A stretch of 5,255 bases of DNA, taken from the NCBI GenBank assembly GCA_946628525.1, contig CAMOWO010000063.1:1-5255 (forward strand). The letters are read 5' to 3'. The DNA is from an uncultured Bacillota bacterium (GTDB lineage Bacteria; Bacillota_A; Clostridia; Peptostreptococcales; Anaerovoracaceae). Every line of letters begins with the position of its first letter. The first letter of the stretch is position 1. This document shows positions 1-5,255 of the stretch, piece after piece. The position numbers were made by a program, and so were the translations under genes. The notes under the pieces were generated by a model. The model was not told the DNA's origin. It did not search any database and saw only the letters and a list, made by a program, of their open reading frames with translations.

Positions 1-3
1 CAA

Positions 4-37
4 AAGGTTCCCGAATTTCTCGAGAACCTTGATTTTT

Positions 38-38
<1 letters not shown>
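4..38. terminator. Probable intrinsic terminator of the tRNA operon, possibly bidirectional
   Basis: An inverted repeat pairs 4-14 with 20-30 (11 base pairs including one G-T pair, loop of 5). For minus-strand transcription it starts 7 bases after the encoded CCA of tRNA-fMet and is followed by TTTG before or at the next bases, so the U-tract is short as far as the window shows. For plus-strand transcription the hairpin is followed by a run of six T at 33-38, a better terminator shape. It may therefore serve convergent transcripts from an unseen gene to the left as well as the tRNA operon. The stem is clear; the termination role is inferred. Confidence 0.65.
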
Positions 39-113
<75 letters not shown>

Positions 114-129
114 ATATCATGTATTTGTT

Positions 130-217
130 TGGTGCCGGAGACCGGGCTCGAACCGGTACGCTACTAGGTAGCACTGGATTTTAAGTCCAGGGCGTCTGCC
201 AATTCCGCCACTCCGGC
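130..217 (-). tRNA. tRNA-Leu (anticodon UAA)
   Basis: A class II tRNA on the minus strand. The acceptor stem GCCGGAG pairs with CTCCGGC and is followed by A73 and an encoded CCA at 130-132. The anticodon stem CTGGA/TCCAG encloses loop CTTAAAA, giving anticodon UAA, which reads UUA and UUG. The long variable arm with its own stem (CTAC/GTAG) is typical of leucine tRNAs, and the T loop is TTCGAGC. Length is 88 bases with CCA. It sits between tRNA-Asn and tRNA-fMet with short A/T-rich spacers that would be trimmed by RNase P and 3' processing. Confidence 0.97.
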
Positions 218-248
218 AAAATGATCGGAACAACATCTGTGAAAAAAT

Positions 249-323
249 TGGCTCCGAGGGTGGGGCTCGAACCCACAACCCTCCGGTTAACAGCCGGATG
301 CTCTGCCATTGAGCTACCTCGGA
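249..323 (-). tRNA. tRNA-Asn (anticodon GUU)
   Basis: First gene of the tRNA operon. On the minus strand, acceptor TCCGAGG pairs with CCTCGGA, the discriminator is G73 and CCA is encoded at 249-251. The anticodon arm CCGGC/CCGG region has loop CTGTTAA, giving GUU for AAC/AAU codons. The T arm GTGGG/CCCAC has loop TTCGAGC. Length is 75 bases with CCA. The 5' end at 323 lies roughly 25 bases downstream of the predicted transcription start of the strong promoter at 354-382, so the primary transcript has only a short leader. A 31-base spacer separates it from tRNA-Leu. Confidence 0.97.
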
Positions 324-353
324 AAATTTGTCTTCGTGCTGACGACAATGAAT

Positions 354-409
354 ATTATATAAAACCTATCGCAGTATGTCAATGATTTTTTCGGATTTTT
401 ATAATCTAT
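354..409 (-). promoter_or_regulatory. Consensus sigma-A (sigma-70) promoter P1 of the tRNA operon with UP-like element
   Basis: On the minus strand the -35 box is TTGACA (377-382), the spacer is exactly 17 bases (360-376) and the -10 box is TATAAT (354-359), so both hexamers match consensus at 6 of 6. Immediately upstream, 383-409 carries phased A-tracts on the minus strand (AAAAAATC, AAAAATCC), resembling the UP elements of stable-RNA promoters. Transcription should start near 346-348. No operator or riboswitch is visible between it and tRNA-Asn. A perfect promoter of this kind fits constitutive high-level stable RNA synthesis. Confidence 0.93.
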
Positions 410-519
410 TTCCGCATTAATTTGCGTCTCATCGCAGCACCGTTTGTCCAATAAGAAGGACCTTTTATATTATAACTTTACTCCTGTCACTTTCAAATAG
501 CTTTGATCTGCAAGTCCGA
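410..519. other. Intergenic stretch with no gene
   Basis: Apart from the candidate promoter at 469-496, this A/T-leaning stretch shows nothing I can name. A weak 4-bp stem (GTCC/GGAC with an 8-base loop, near 446-462) lies just downstream of P2. Small reading frames crossing it have no ribosome binding site in place and run through the repeats to the right, so none is called. Together with the repeat region to its right, the distance from P1 to the operon terminator is about 400 bases without a credible protein gene. Confidence 0.6.
469..496 (-). promoter_or_regulatory. Possible second, upstream promoter P2 facing the tRNA operon
   Basis: Minus strand: -35 TTGAAA (491-496, 5 of 6 to consensus), 16-base spacer (475-490), -10 TATAAT (469-474, 6 of 6). 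It lies 115 bases upstream of P1 in the same direction with no gene in between. It could be the upstream member of a tandem pair, which is common for stable RNA operons, or could drive a short unannotated RNA. I see no terminator between P2 and P1, so read-through into the tRNAs is the simplest reading. Confidence 0.6.
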
Positions 520-553
520 GGATTCGTTCCGGAAGCCGGCCGGACACGAATCC
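520..553. repeat. Strong hairpin at the left border of the repeat element
   Basis: GGATTCGT (520-527) pairs perfectly with ACGAATCC (546-553), and inside it TCCGG (528-532) pairs with CCGGA (540-544). There is one unpaired C at 545 and a 7-base loop. The right arm overlaps the first bases of the terminal inverted repeat of the element at 546-757. The left arm and following bases, GGATTCGTTCC (520-530), recur with one mismatch as GGATCCGTTCC at 750-760, on the other border. There is no T-run on either side, so it is not an obvious intrinsic terminator. Confidence 0.75.
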
Positions 554-757
554 GGATGCCAATTCAGAGAAGAACGTTGAAATCACATAGGCCCAGGCAT
601 CCAGATTGCTCCTTATTGTCTGGTACCGGATGCCAATTTGAAGAAGAACGTTGGAATTCACACCTCTCAAGCATCCGGGATTTCGGAATATCGCCGTTTT
701 GGATGCCGGAAGGGTTCACTTTTCAACGTTTGACTCTGATTTGGCATCCGGATCCGT
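546..757. repeat. MITE-like 212-bp element: 24-bp terminal inverted repeats, three 51-bp units
   Basis: The two ends are inverted copies: 546-569 on the plus strand and 757-734 read on the minus strand agree at 22 of 24 positions, core CCGGATGCCAAWTCAGAG. Inside are three related 51-bp units: 552-602 and 626-676 in plus orientation, and 701-751 inverted. They are spaced by 23 and 24 bases, a 74-75 bp period. Each begins CCGGATGCC, carries AACGTT near its centre and ends in GCATCC, so each has short inverted ends itself. By hand count unit 1 matches unit 2 at 37 of 51 positions ungapped and inverted unit 3 at 36 of 51. No open frame is convincing and no target-site duplication is obvious. The structure is seen; a non-autonomous mobile or dispersed repeat is the best inference, with a multi-site protein-binding array as the alternative. 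Confidence 0.75.
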
Positions 758-797
758 TCCTTACCATTACCCGCCAGGATCGATCACCACCGCAATG

Positions 798-822
798 AAA
801 CGGCCGCCCAATCGGGCGGCCG
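798..822 (-). terminator. Probable terminator of the mutS2-argS-radical SAM-TPR operon
   Basis: CGGCCGCCC (801-809) and GGGCGGCCG (814-822) form a perfect 9-bp GC-only stem with a 4-base loop, 15 bases after the TPR gene's TAA. On the minus strand it is followed by TTTCATTG, a short and imperfect U-tract, so termination may be partial. On the plus strand it is followed by CGCTTTTA. No plus-strand gene precedes it, so the minus-strand operon is the natural user. Confidence 0.75.
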
Positions 823-837
823 CGCTTTTATCATATA

Positions 838-2097
838 TTAGTTCTTCTTGCCAAATCTCTTGACGATGGTTTTTCTCTCCGCCTCTTCCGGCTCAGAAGC
901 TTCGGCTGCATCGGCCGGTTCGTCATCGCGCTGGCTCTCGTCCATTTCGATGTACTCCGGCTCGAGAGGCTTCGGCTCCTCTTCCTGGAGCTTTTTGTCC
1001 TCTTCCTGGGTCTCTGCGAGCTGTCTCTGGTGCTCCTCTTCCTGCGCCTCCTCGATCAGCGCGATCTTTTTGGAGTACTTGCGGATGTTTTCCTTGTCGC
1101 CCTGTGCTTCGTAGATGGCCAGCAGTTCTTTCATGGTCTCGAGGTGGCTTCCATTGAGCTGAAGTGCTTTCTTCAGGCAGGAAACGGCTTTCGCCTCGTC
1201 GCCTACCATCTCGTAGCCTACGCCGAGGTAGTAGTGGAGCGGCCACCAGTCGTTGAACTTTGAGTTTTGGTAGCGTTCCAGTTTGCCGATGCCTTCTCCG
1301 TAGCGGCCTGCCATGATGTCATTGCATCCGGCTTCGATGGCAACAGGGTCTGCGATCTGCTTGATCCTGTTGCGGATTTCTTTGCGGTCCTTGTTGTTCT
1401 TTGAGAATTTGACGAATTCGTTCCATGTCGCCTGGGCCTTCGCGTAGAGTCCCATGTTCAGGTATGTGTACCCGAGATAGTAGTATCCCATCGCGAACCT
1501 AGGATGGGTCTCCGTGAGCAGCTCCAGCCAGTCAAGGCACTCCGCCTTGAATCTGCCGACGTATTCCTCGTTTCTGCTGTTGCTGTACATCACGCGGAGG
1601 GCTCTCGTATAGGAGTACATGGCGTGAAGGTAGTCGTACTGCATGCACAGGCACGCTCTGAACATGACGCAGGCCTGGTCCATTTCACCCTGCTCTGCAG
1701 CGTCTCTGCCCTTACGAAGGATACCTTCCGTCATCTTCTTGCCGAAACCTTTGATCAGGAAATCGCAGTAATTCTGGGTATATTTGAAATGAGGGTCGCA
1801 GCCCATGACCCATGCCATGTTTTCGGCAAGGACCATCATGTTCACGCCGTTGCCCCCGGCGAACTCCTTGACTTCCTTCTTTCTGAGAGGAACCGGCACG
1901 CCTTTCATCATGGAAGCATCCTTTGCTTTCGCCAGGAACTCGTCGGAGAACTCGACGAATACGAATCTGTTGAGATACTTTCTGAAGTATTTACCGATCC
2001 TGTCTTCTCTGATCTGTATGTCCGCTTCTTCCCTCGGTCTTACCACGGTTCTCGTGATACCGAGGGACTGAGCGAGGCTCTTTTTTTCTTTCGCCAT
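838..2097 (-). CDS. TPR-repeat protein of unknown function with acidic coiled-coil tail
   Basis: A 419-residue, predicted cytoplasmic protein with no signal peptide or membrane segment. The first 120 residues are a basic-rich region I cannot match to a known domain. Tetratricopeptide-like helical hairpins follow at about 124-157, 204-237 (GYYYLGYTYLNMGLYAKA) and 287-320 (LHYYLGVGYEMVGDEAKA), with more helical, tyrosine-rich sequence between them. TPRs are scaffolds for protein partners. Residues 345-407 are a Glu/Gln/Lys-rich, probably coiled-coil and then disordered acidic stretch, and the protein ends in a short basic tail (RKTIVKRFGKKN). The ATG is preceded by GAAAGG (2107-2112) at 9 bases. 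It is the last gene of the operon, 41 bases after the radical SAM gene, with no promoter seen in the gap. No enzymatic motif is visible; an adaptor or scaffold role is an inference from the repeats only. Confidence 0.9.
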   Translation of the reverse strand: MAKEKKSLAQSLGITRTVVRPREEADIQIREDRIGKYFRKYLNRFVFVEFSDEFLAKAKDASMMKGVPVPLRKKEVKEFAGGNGVNMMVLAENMAWVMGCDPHFKYTQNYCDFLIKGFGKKMTEGILRKGRDAAEQGEMDQACVMFRACLCMQYDYLHAMYSYTRALRVMYSNSRNEEYVGRFKAECLDWLELLTETHPRFAMGYYYLGYTYLNMGLYAKAQATWNEFVKFSKNNKDRKEIRNRIKQIADPVAIEAGCNDIMAGRYGEGIGKLERYQNSKFNDWWPLHYYLGVGYEMVGDEAKAVSCLKKALQLNGSHLETMKELLAIYEAQGDKENIRKYSKKIALIEEAQEEEHQRQLAETQEEDKKLQEEEPKPLEPEYIEMDESQRDDEPADAAEASEPEEAERKTIVKRFGKKN

Positions 2098-2138
2098 TTC
2101 TTATCACCTTTCTTGATTTCGGTAGACGAGGTCCGGGC

Positions 2139-3011
2139 TTACAATGCCCTGAACCTTTCGTCTTTGAACATGTCATGGTTCTCCATGGCACGTCTGAGAA
2201 GATCCATCATTTTTTCTTTGTCATCAGGAAGATTTCCACGCAGGGATACGTAGTTCGACGCATGGTTGCTCCTGAGGACGCATTTCTTCTCTACATTCGT
2301 ATGCTTCAGCATCAGAAGGGTCTCTGCCATGACTTCCTCCGGTGAGAGAAGCTGGAGTTTCCCTGACTGTATATCATCATACATCGGCACATTCTTCTCG
2401 ACGATGAGGGTCAGAAGGCCGACGTAGGATGGCTGCATCTCGGAGATCATGGTGCCTGTCTCGATGGCATGCTCCTCCCAACCATCTTTGCCTGCAAGGC
2501 CTGAGATGAATGTGACGGACGCCTGCATGCCGCAGCGCTCGATCTTCTGTACAGCATCGATGAGTTCCTGCCTCGTGACACCTTTGTTCACGGCCTTGAG
2601 CACTTTGTCGCTTCCCGACTCCGCGCCGATGTAGACCATCGTAATGCCCGCTTCGTAGAGCTCGCGCATCTCTTCGTCCGTCTTCTTGTTCACGGCATTC
2701 GCTCTGCCGTAGATCGTCGTGCGCTCACATTCAGGGAAGTTCTCCTTGATGTAGTTCAGGATCGGGAGCAGACGTTCATTCGACAGTGCCAGCGCATCGC
2801 CGTCGCAGAGGAAGATCCTCGGAACGCTTCTGTAATGAGCTCTTGCCCATGCCAGATCTTCAAAAACTTCTTCCTGCTTGCGCACTCTGAACTTCTTCGC
2901 CTTGAACATCTTGCAGAACGTGCACTTGTTGTGGGTGCACCCTATGGTCACCTGCACAAGGAGACTGTACGCCTCACTTGGCGGTCTGTAAATATCACCT
3001 TCATACCTCAT
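2139..3011 (-). CDS. Radical SAM protein with a CX4CX2C cluster motif, substrate unknown
   Basis: A 290-residue protein. The N-terminal motif GCTHNKCTFC places cysteines at 25, 30 and 33 (C-x4-C-x2-C), expected to bind the [4Fe-4S] cluster that cleaves S-adenosylmethionine. This is one residue longer than the canonical CX3CX2C. Later motifs fit a HemN/Elp3-like radical SAM barrel: DGDAL (70-74) in the place of the SAM amino-group motif, YIGAESGSDKVLKAVNKG (127-144) and FISGLAGK (168-175). The N-terminus (YRPPSEAYSLLVQVTIGC) resembles a widespread family of short COG1032-like Fe-S oxidoreductases without a known substrate, from memory. There is no cobalamin-binding, TRAM or SPASM-type cysteine-rich extension, so it is a minimal core enzyme. 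The ATG has a strong AAGGAGG at 10 bases; the gene starts 15 bases after argS. Redox or modification chemistry is expected; any link to tRNA or ribosomes is only suggested by context. Confidence 0.93.
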   Translation of the reverse strand: MRYEGDIYRPPSEAYSLLVQVTIGCTHNKCTFCKMFKAKKFRVRKQEEVFEDLAWARAHYRSVPRIFLCDGDALALSNERLLPILNYIKENFPECERTTIYGRANAVNKKTDEEMRELYEAGITMVYIGAESGSDKVLKAVNKGVTRQELIDAVQKIERCGMQASVTFISGLAGKDGWEEHAIETGTMISEMQPSYVGLLTLIVEKNVPMYDDIQSGKLQLLSPEEVMAETLLMLKHTNVEKKCVLRSNHASNYVSLRGNLPDDKEKMMDLLRRAMENHDMFKDERFRAL

Positions 3012-3021
3012 ACCTTAAAGT

Positions 3022-3028
3022 CCTCCTT
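3022..3028 (-). promoter_or_regulatory. Ribosome binding site of the radical SAM gene, overlapping the argS stop codon
   Basis: AAGGAGG on the minus strand sits 10 bases before the ATG at 3009-3011. Its first two A are the last two bases of the argS TAA (3027-3029). Ribosomes finishing argS would reach this site directly, so the two genes are likely translationally coupled. The site also decides the start, because no competing in-frame start upstream fits it. Confidence 0.85.
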
Positions 3029-4739
3029 ACATCCTCTCCGGCGCCTTCATACCAAGAAGCCCCAGACCGTTTCTTATTGCCGTCGCACTGGCCATCACAA
3101 GGGCCACCTTCGCCTTCTTCTCTTCTTCATCCTCCACCAGGATATGCTCATCGTGGTAGAACTTGTTGAATGCCCTGGCGATGTCCACGATATGCCTCGT
3201 GACGACGGACGGCTCATATTTCTCTCCGGCCTCTACGATGACTGCCGGGAATTCGTATAAGAGTTTGACCAAAGCGTGGGCGCTGTCTGATGCGATCTTC
3301 GACGCGTCGAATCCCGCCGCGGCCGCTGCTGCCACATCCTCTCCTGCTTTGCGAAGGACGCTGCATGCTCTGGCATGTGTGTACTGTACGTATGGACCGG
3401 TCTCTCCGTCGAAATTGAGGACCTTGTCCCAAGAGAACACGTAGTCCTTGATCCTGTAGTTCGAAAGCTCGTTGAAGACAACGGCACCGATCCCAACATC
3501 TGCTGCTGTCCGGTCCAGTTCCTCCATGCCGACTTTCTTCTCCTGCATGATCTCCCTTGTCTTCTCCACGGCCTTATTGAGAACGTCCTCCAGGAAGATG
3601 ACGCGACCTTCTCTCGTGGACATCGTTCCGTCTTCCATACTTACGAGACCGAAAGGAACGTGCACGCAATCCTTTGCCCAGTCGTAGCCCATCATCTCGA
3701 TGACTTTGAACCACTGCTGGAAATGCAGGTTCTGCTGAGATGCCACCACGTAGATATTCTTGTAGAAATCGTAGGTCTCCTTCCTGTAGACAGCGGCTGC
3801 GATATCTCTCGTTATGTAAAGGGTGGAGCCGTCTCTCTTTCTGATCAGTGCAGGCGGAAGGTCGTAATCGTCCAGGCGAACGATCTTCGCCCCGTCGTCT
3901 TCCACCAACAGGCCCTTCTCCTCCAGTTCGTCCACGATGCGGTCCATCTTGTCGGAGTAGAAACTCTCTCCGTTGTAGGAATCAAAGCTTATGCCCAGCA
4001 TGTCGTAGACACGGCTGAACTCTTTGAGACTCTCTTCTCTGAACCACGTCCAGAGTTCCAGTTCTTCCGGCTCCCCATGCTCCAGCCTTGTGAAGATGGC
4101 TCTGGCCTCATCCTCCAGGGACGGATCTTTCTCCGCTTCCTGATGGAACTTCGTATAGTAGGAGAGCAGCGACTTGATCGGTTCTCTCTCCACGTCTTCT
4201 TTCTTTCCCCAGCGTCTGTAGGCGCAGATCATCTTGCCGAACTGGGTGCCGTAATCTCCGAGATGATTGATCCGGAATGCATCGTATCCCAGGAAATCGA
4301 AGATCTTATAGATGGAATTCCCGATTACCGTGCTCCGGATGTGCCCGATGTGGAACGGCTTGGCGATGTTCGGGGAGGAATACTCCACGATGACTTTGCG
4401 TCCGGCTCCGATATCGCTTCTTCCGTAATCGTCTCCCTCGCTGATGACCTGGCTGATGACCTCGGAAGCCATGGCCTCCTTGGAGATGAACATGTTCACG
4501 TATGCGTTCACCTGCTCCACCTTCACGAAGAACTCGTTGTCCTTGATCGCCTCTGCGATGTCAGCGGCGATGAGGGGCGGCGCCTTGCGGAATATCTTGG
4601 CCAGTTTGAAGCAAGGAAATGCGAAATCTCCCATCTTGCTGTCTCCCGGAGTCTCGATCATATCCAGGATGTCTGCCTTATCAAGCTCCGGCGCTGCTGG
4701 AGCGATGATGTCGGCGATTCTTTCTTTGTAGTCTATCAT
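3027..4739 (-). CDS. argS: Arginyl-tRNA synthetase
   Basis: A complete class I synthetase that charges tRNA-Arg with arginine in the cytoplasm. Its 570 residues are within the usual bacterial range. Domains in order: N-terminal Add1 domain recognising the tRNA D-loop (about 1-85, ending VNAYVNMFIS); Rossmann catalytic domain opened by SSPNIAKPFHIGHIRST, with the HIGH signature at 130-133; the NHLGDYGTQFGKM segment (158-170); the KMSKS-equivalent loop MSTREG (373-378), in the relaxed form common in ArgRS; and the alpha-helical DALR anticodon-binding domain (about 449-570), beginning GPYVQYTHARACS and ending LLGMKAPERM. The ATG is supported by GAGGAA at 6 bases. It lies 10 bases after mutS2. 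There is no T-box or leader in that gap, so any control of argS acts at the upstream operon promoter, which is not in the window. No motif is missing or broken. Confidence 0.98.
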   Translation of the reverse strand: MIDYKERIADIIAPAAPELDKADILDMIETPGDSKMGDFAFPCFKLAKIFRKAPPLIAADIAEAIKDNEFFVKVEQVNAYVNMFISKEAMASEVISQVISEGDDYGRSDIGAGRKVIVEYSSPNIAKPFHIGHIRSTVIGNSIYKIFDFLGYDAFRINHLGDYGTQFGKMICAYRRWGKKEDVEREPIKSLLSYYTKFHQEAEKDPSLEDEARAIFTRLEHGEPEELELWTWFREESLKEFSRVYDMLGISFDSYNGESFYSDKMDRIVDELEEKGLLVEDDGAKIVRLDDYDLPPALIRKRDGSTLYITRDIAAAVYRKETYDFYKNIYVVASQQNLHFQQWFKVIEMMGYDWAKDCVHVPFGLVSMEDGTMSTREGRVIFLEDVLNKAVEKTREIMQEKKVGMEELDRTAADVGIGAVVFNELSNYRIKDYVFSWDKVLNFDGETGPYVQYTHARACSVLRKAGEDVAAAAAAGFDASKIASDSAHALVKLLYEFPAVIVEAGEKYEPSVVTRHIVDIARAFNKFYHDEHILVEDEEEKKAKVALVMASATAIRNGLGLLGMKAPERM

Positions 4740-4745
4740 TATTAC

Positions 4746-4751
4746 TTCCTC
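4746..4751 (-). promoter_or_regulatory. Ribosome binding site of argS, overlapping the mutS2 stop codon
   Basis: GAGGAA on the minus strand lies 6 bases before the argS ATG (4737-4739), and its first two bases belong to the mutS2 TGA (4750-4752). This again places the start of one gene in reach of ribosomes terminating on the previous one and confirms the start chosen for argS. Confidence 0.75.
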
Positions 4752-5255
4752 ACTGACGCTTCAGCTTCACGACCGTGACACCGTCACCGCCTTCATCGAA
4801 GCCTCCGCGCTTAAAATCTTTCACGCTCTTGTTTCTCTTAAGCATATCATGGATGCCCTTTCTCAGGATACCCTCTCCTCTTCCGTGGATCACCGTGACG
4901 GTGTCGAGACCTGAGATGTAAGCATCGTCTATATATTTTTCCACATCCATCACTGCATCGTCAAGGTTTTTGCCTCTTACATCTATGGATGTGCTGACTG
5001 TCTGGGATTTTCTCTTGTAAATGCTGCCGTAGGACGTGTTTCTCTTTTTCTTCTGCAGCTTCTGCTGATCGATCAGCATGAGATCCGAAACGTTCACGCC
5101 TACTTTCATGATGCCGATCTGCACCTGGAGACTGCCCTTCTCATCCGGCAGGGAGATGACCTCTCCGTTCTGCCCCAGCGTCAGGACCTTGACTCTGTCT
5201 CCTACGGAGAGCTTCGACGGATCCACAGGCTCCTTGTTGACCTCCCGCTGGATGG
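4750..5255 (-). CDS. mutS2: MutS2 (endonuclease/Smr-domain protein), 3' end only
   Basis: The C-terminal 167 or so residues of a gene that stays open to the window edge. The codons from 5253 to 5227 read IQREVNKEP without a stop, so the GTG at 5224-5226 is internal and not a start. Seen here: a KOW-like beta segment (LSVGDRVKVLTLGQNGEVIS), a basic linker (LQKKKRNTSYGSIYKRKSQ) and the complete Smr domain with its IDVRG and HGRGEGILR signatures, ending GGDGVTVVKLKRQ. Full-length MutS2 proteins are near 780-790 residues, with a MutS-like ATPase core that would lie beyond 5255. Family roles are suppression of homologous recombination through branched-DNA cleavage and, in Bacillus, rescue of collided ribosomes; the Smr domain is the nuclease. 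It precedes argS by 10 bases in the same operon. A stand-alone Smr protein is unlikely given the KOW-Smr arrangement. Confidence 0.93.
   Translation of the reverse strand, partial: IQREVNKEPVDPSKLSVGDRVKVLTLGQNGEVISLPDEKGSLQVQIGIMKVGVNVSDLMLIDQQKLQKKKRNTSYGSIYKRKSQTVSTSIDVRGKNLDDAVMDVEKYIDDAYISGLDTVTVIHGRGEGILRKGIHDMLKRNKSVKDFKRGGFDEGGDGVTVVKLKRQ

Noticed and set aside
546..757. CRISPR array
   Set aside because: There are only three units, the last is inverted, units are 51 bp with about 70 percent identity, and no cas gene is nearby. This is not a CRISPR pattern.
470..863. Small open frames in the intergenic region (minus 470-670, plus 556-798 and 651-863)
   Set aside because: They run through the inverted-repeat units, the hairpin or the operon terminator, lack convincing ribosome-binding sites and show no protein-like pattern. 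The repeat structure explains the sequence better.
1504..2253. A 249-codon plus-strand open frame opposite the TPR gene
   Set aside because: It spans the junction between two real minus-strand genes, has no domain and mirrors their codon bias.
4740..4749. T-box or other leader controlling argS
   Set aside because: The gap to mutS2 is only 10 bases, leaving no room for a riboswitch.
3375..4778. A 467-codon plus-strand open frame opposite argS
   Set aside because: It lies antisense to an unmistakable, intact argS, has a His/Leu/Asp/Val-heavy composition typical of the reverse complement of a codon-biased gene, and shows no recognisable domain. It is a shadow frame.
5224..5226. GTG as the start of a separate small Smr protein
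   Set aside because: The frame continues open to the window edge, no Shine-Dalgarno precedes the GTG at suitable distance, and the KOW-like segment plus Smr domain is the usual MutS2 C-terminus.

Overview
The window looks like an ordinary chromosomal segment of a Bacillota bacterium, probably a gut-type Clostridia member. This rests on the gene content (mutS2 beside argS), strong Shine-Dalgarno sequences, genomically encoded CCA on all three tRNAs, and the style of the proteins. Phylum is moderately supported by eye and genus is not resolved. Every gene I can support lies on the minus strand, so transcription runs from high to low coordinates.

Right block (5255 down to 798): a tightly packed operon. 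It enters the window as the 3' end of mutS2 (Smr-domain nuclease, open at the window edge), then argS (arginyl-tRNA synthetase, complete, 570 aa), a 290-aa radical SAM protein of unknown substrate, and a 419-aa TPR-repeat protein of unknown function. Gaps are 10, 15 and 41 bases. The Shine-Dalgarno sequences of argS and of the radical SAM gene share bases with the preceding stop codons. A GC-rich hairpin just after the TPR gene (801-822) probably ends the operon. Its promoter lies outside the window.

Middle block (383-797): about 400 bases without a credible gene, but not featureless. It holds a roughly 212-bp element (546-757) with 24-bp terminal inverted repeats matching at 22 of 24 positions. 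The element is built of three related 51-bp units at a 74-75 bp period, the last one inverted. A strong hairpin (520-553) abuts it on the left. It looks like a small non-autonomous mobile or dispersed repeat, and is the most unusual thing here.

Left block (496 down to 1): a three-gene tRNA operon, tRNA-Asn(GUU), tRNA-Leu(UAA), initiator tRNA-fMet(CAU). It is driven by a perfect-consensus sigma-A promoter (TTGACA, 17 bases, TATAAT) with an A/T-rich UP-like stretch, and perhaps by a second upstream promoter (TTGAAA, 16 bases, TATAAT). A hairpin at 4-30 probably ends the operon and may also stop transcripts arriving from the other direction.

The common theme is translation: tRNAs, tRNA charging by ArgS, and a MutS2/Smr protein whose family acts in recombination control and ribosome rescue. 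The radical SAM and TPR proteins are co-transcribed with these, but their job cannot be read from the sequence. I see no clear evidence of a defence system or other novel multi-gene system.
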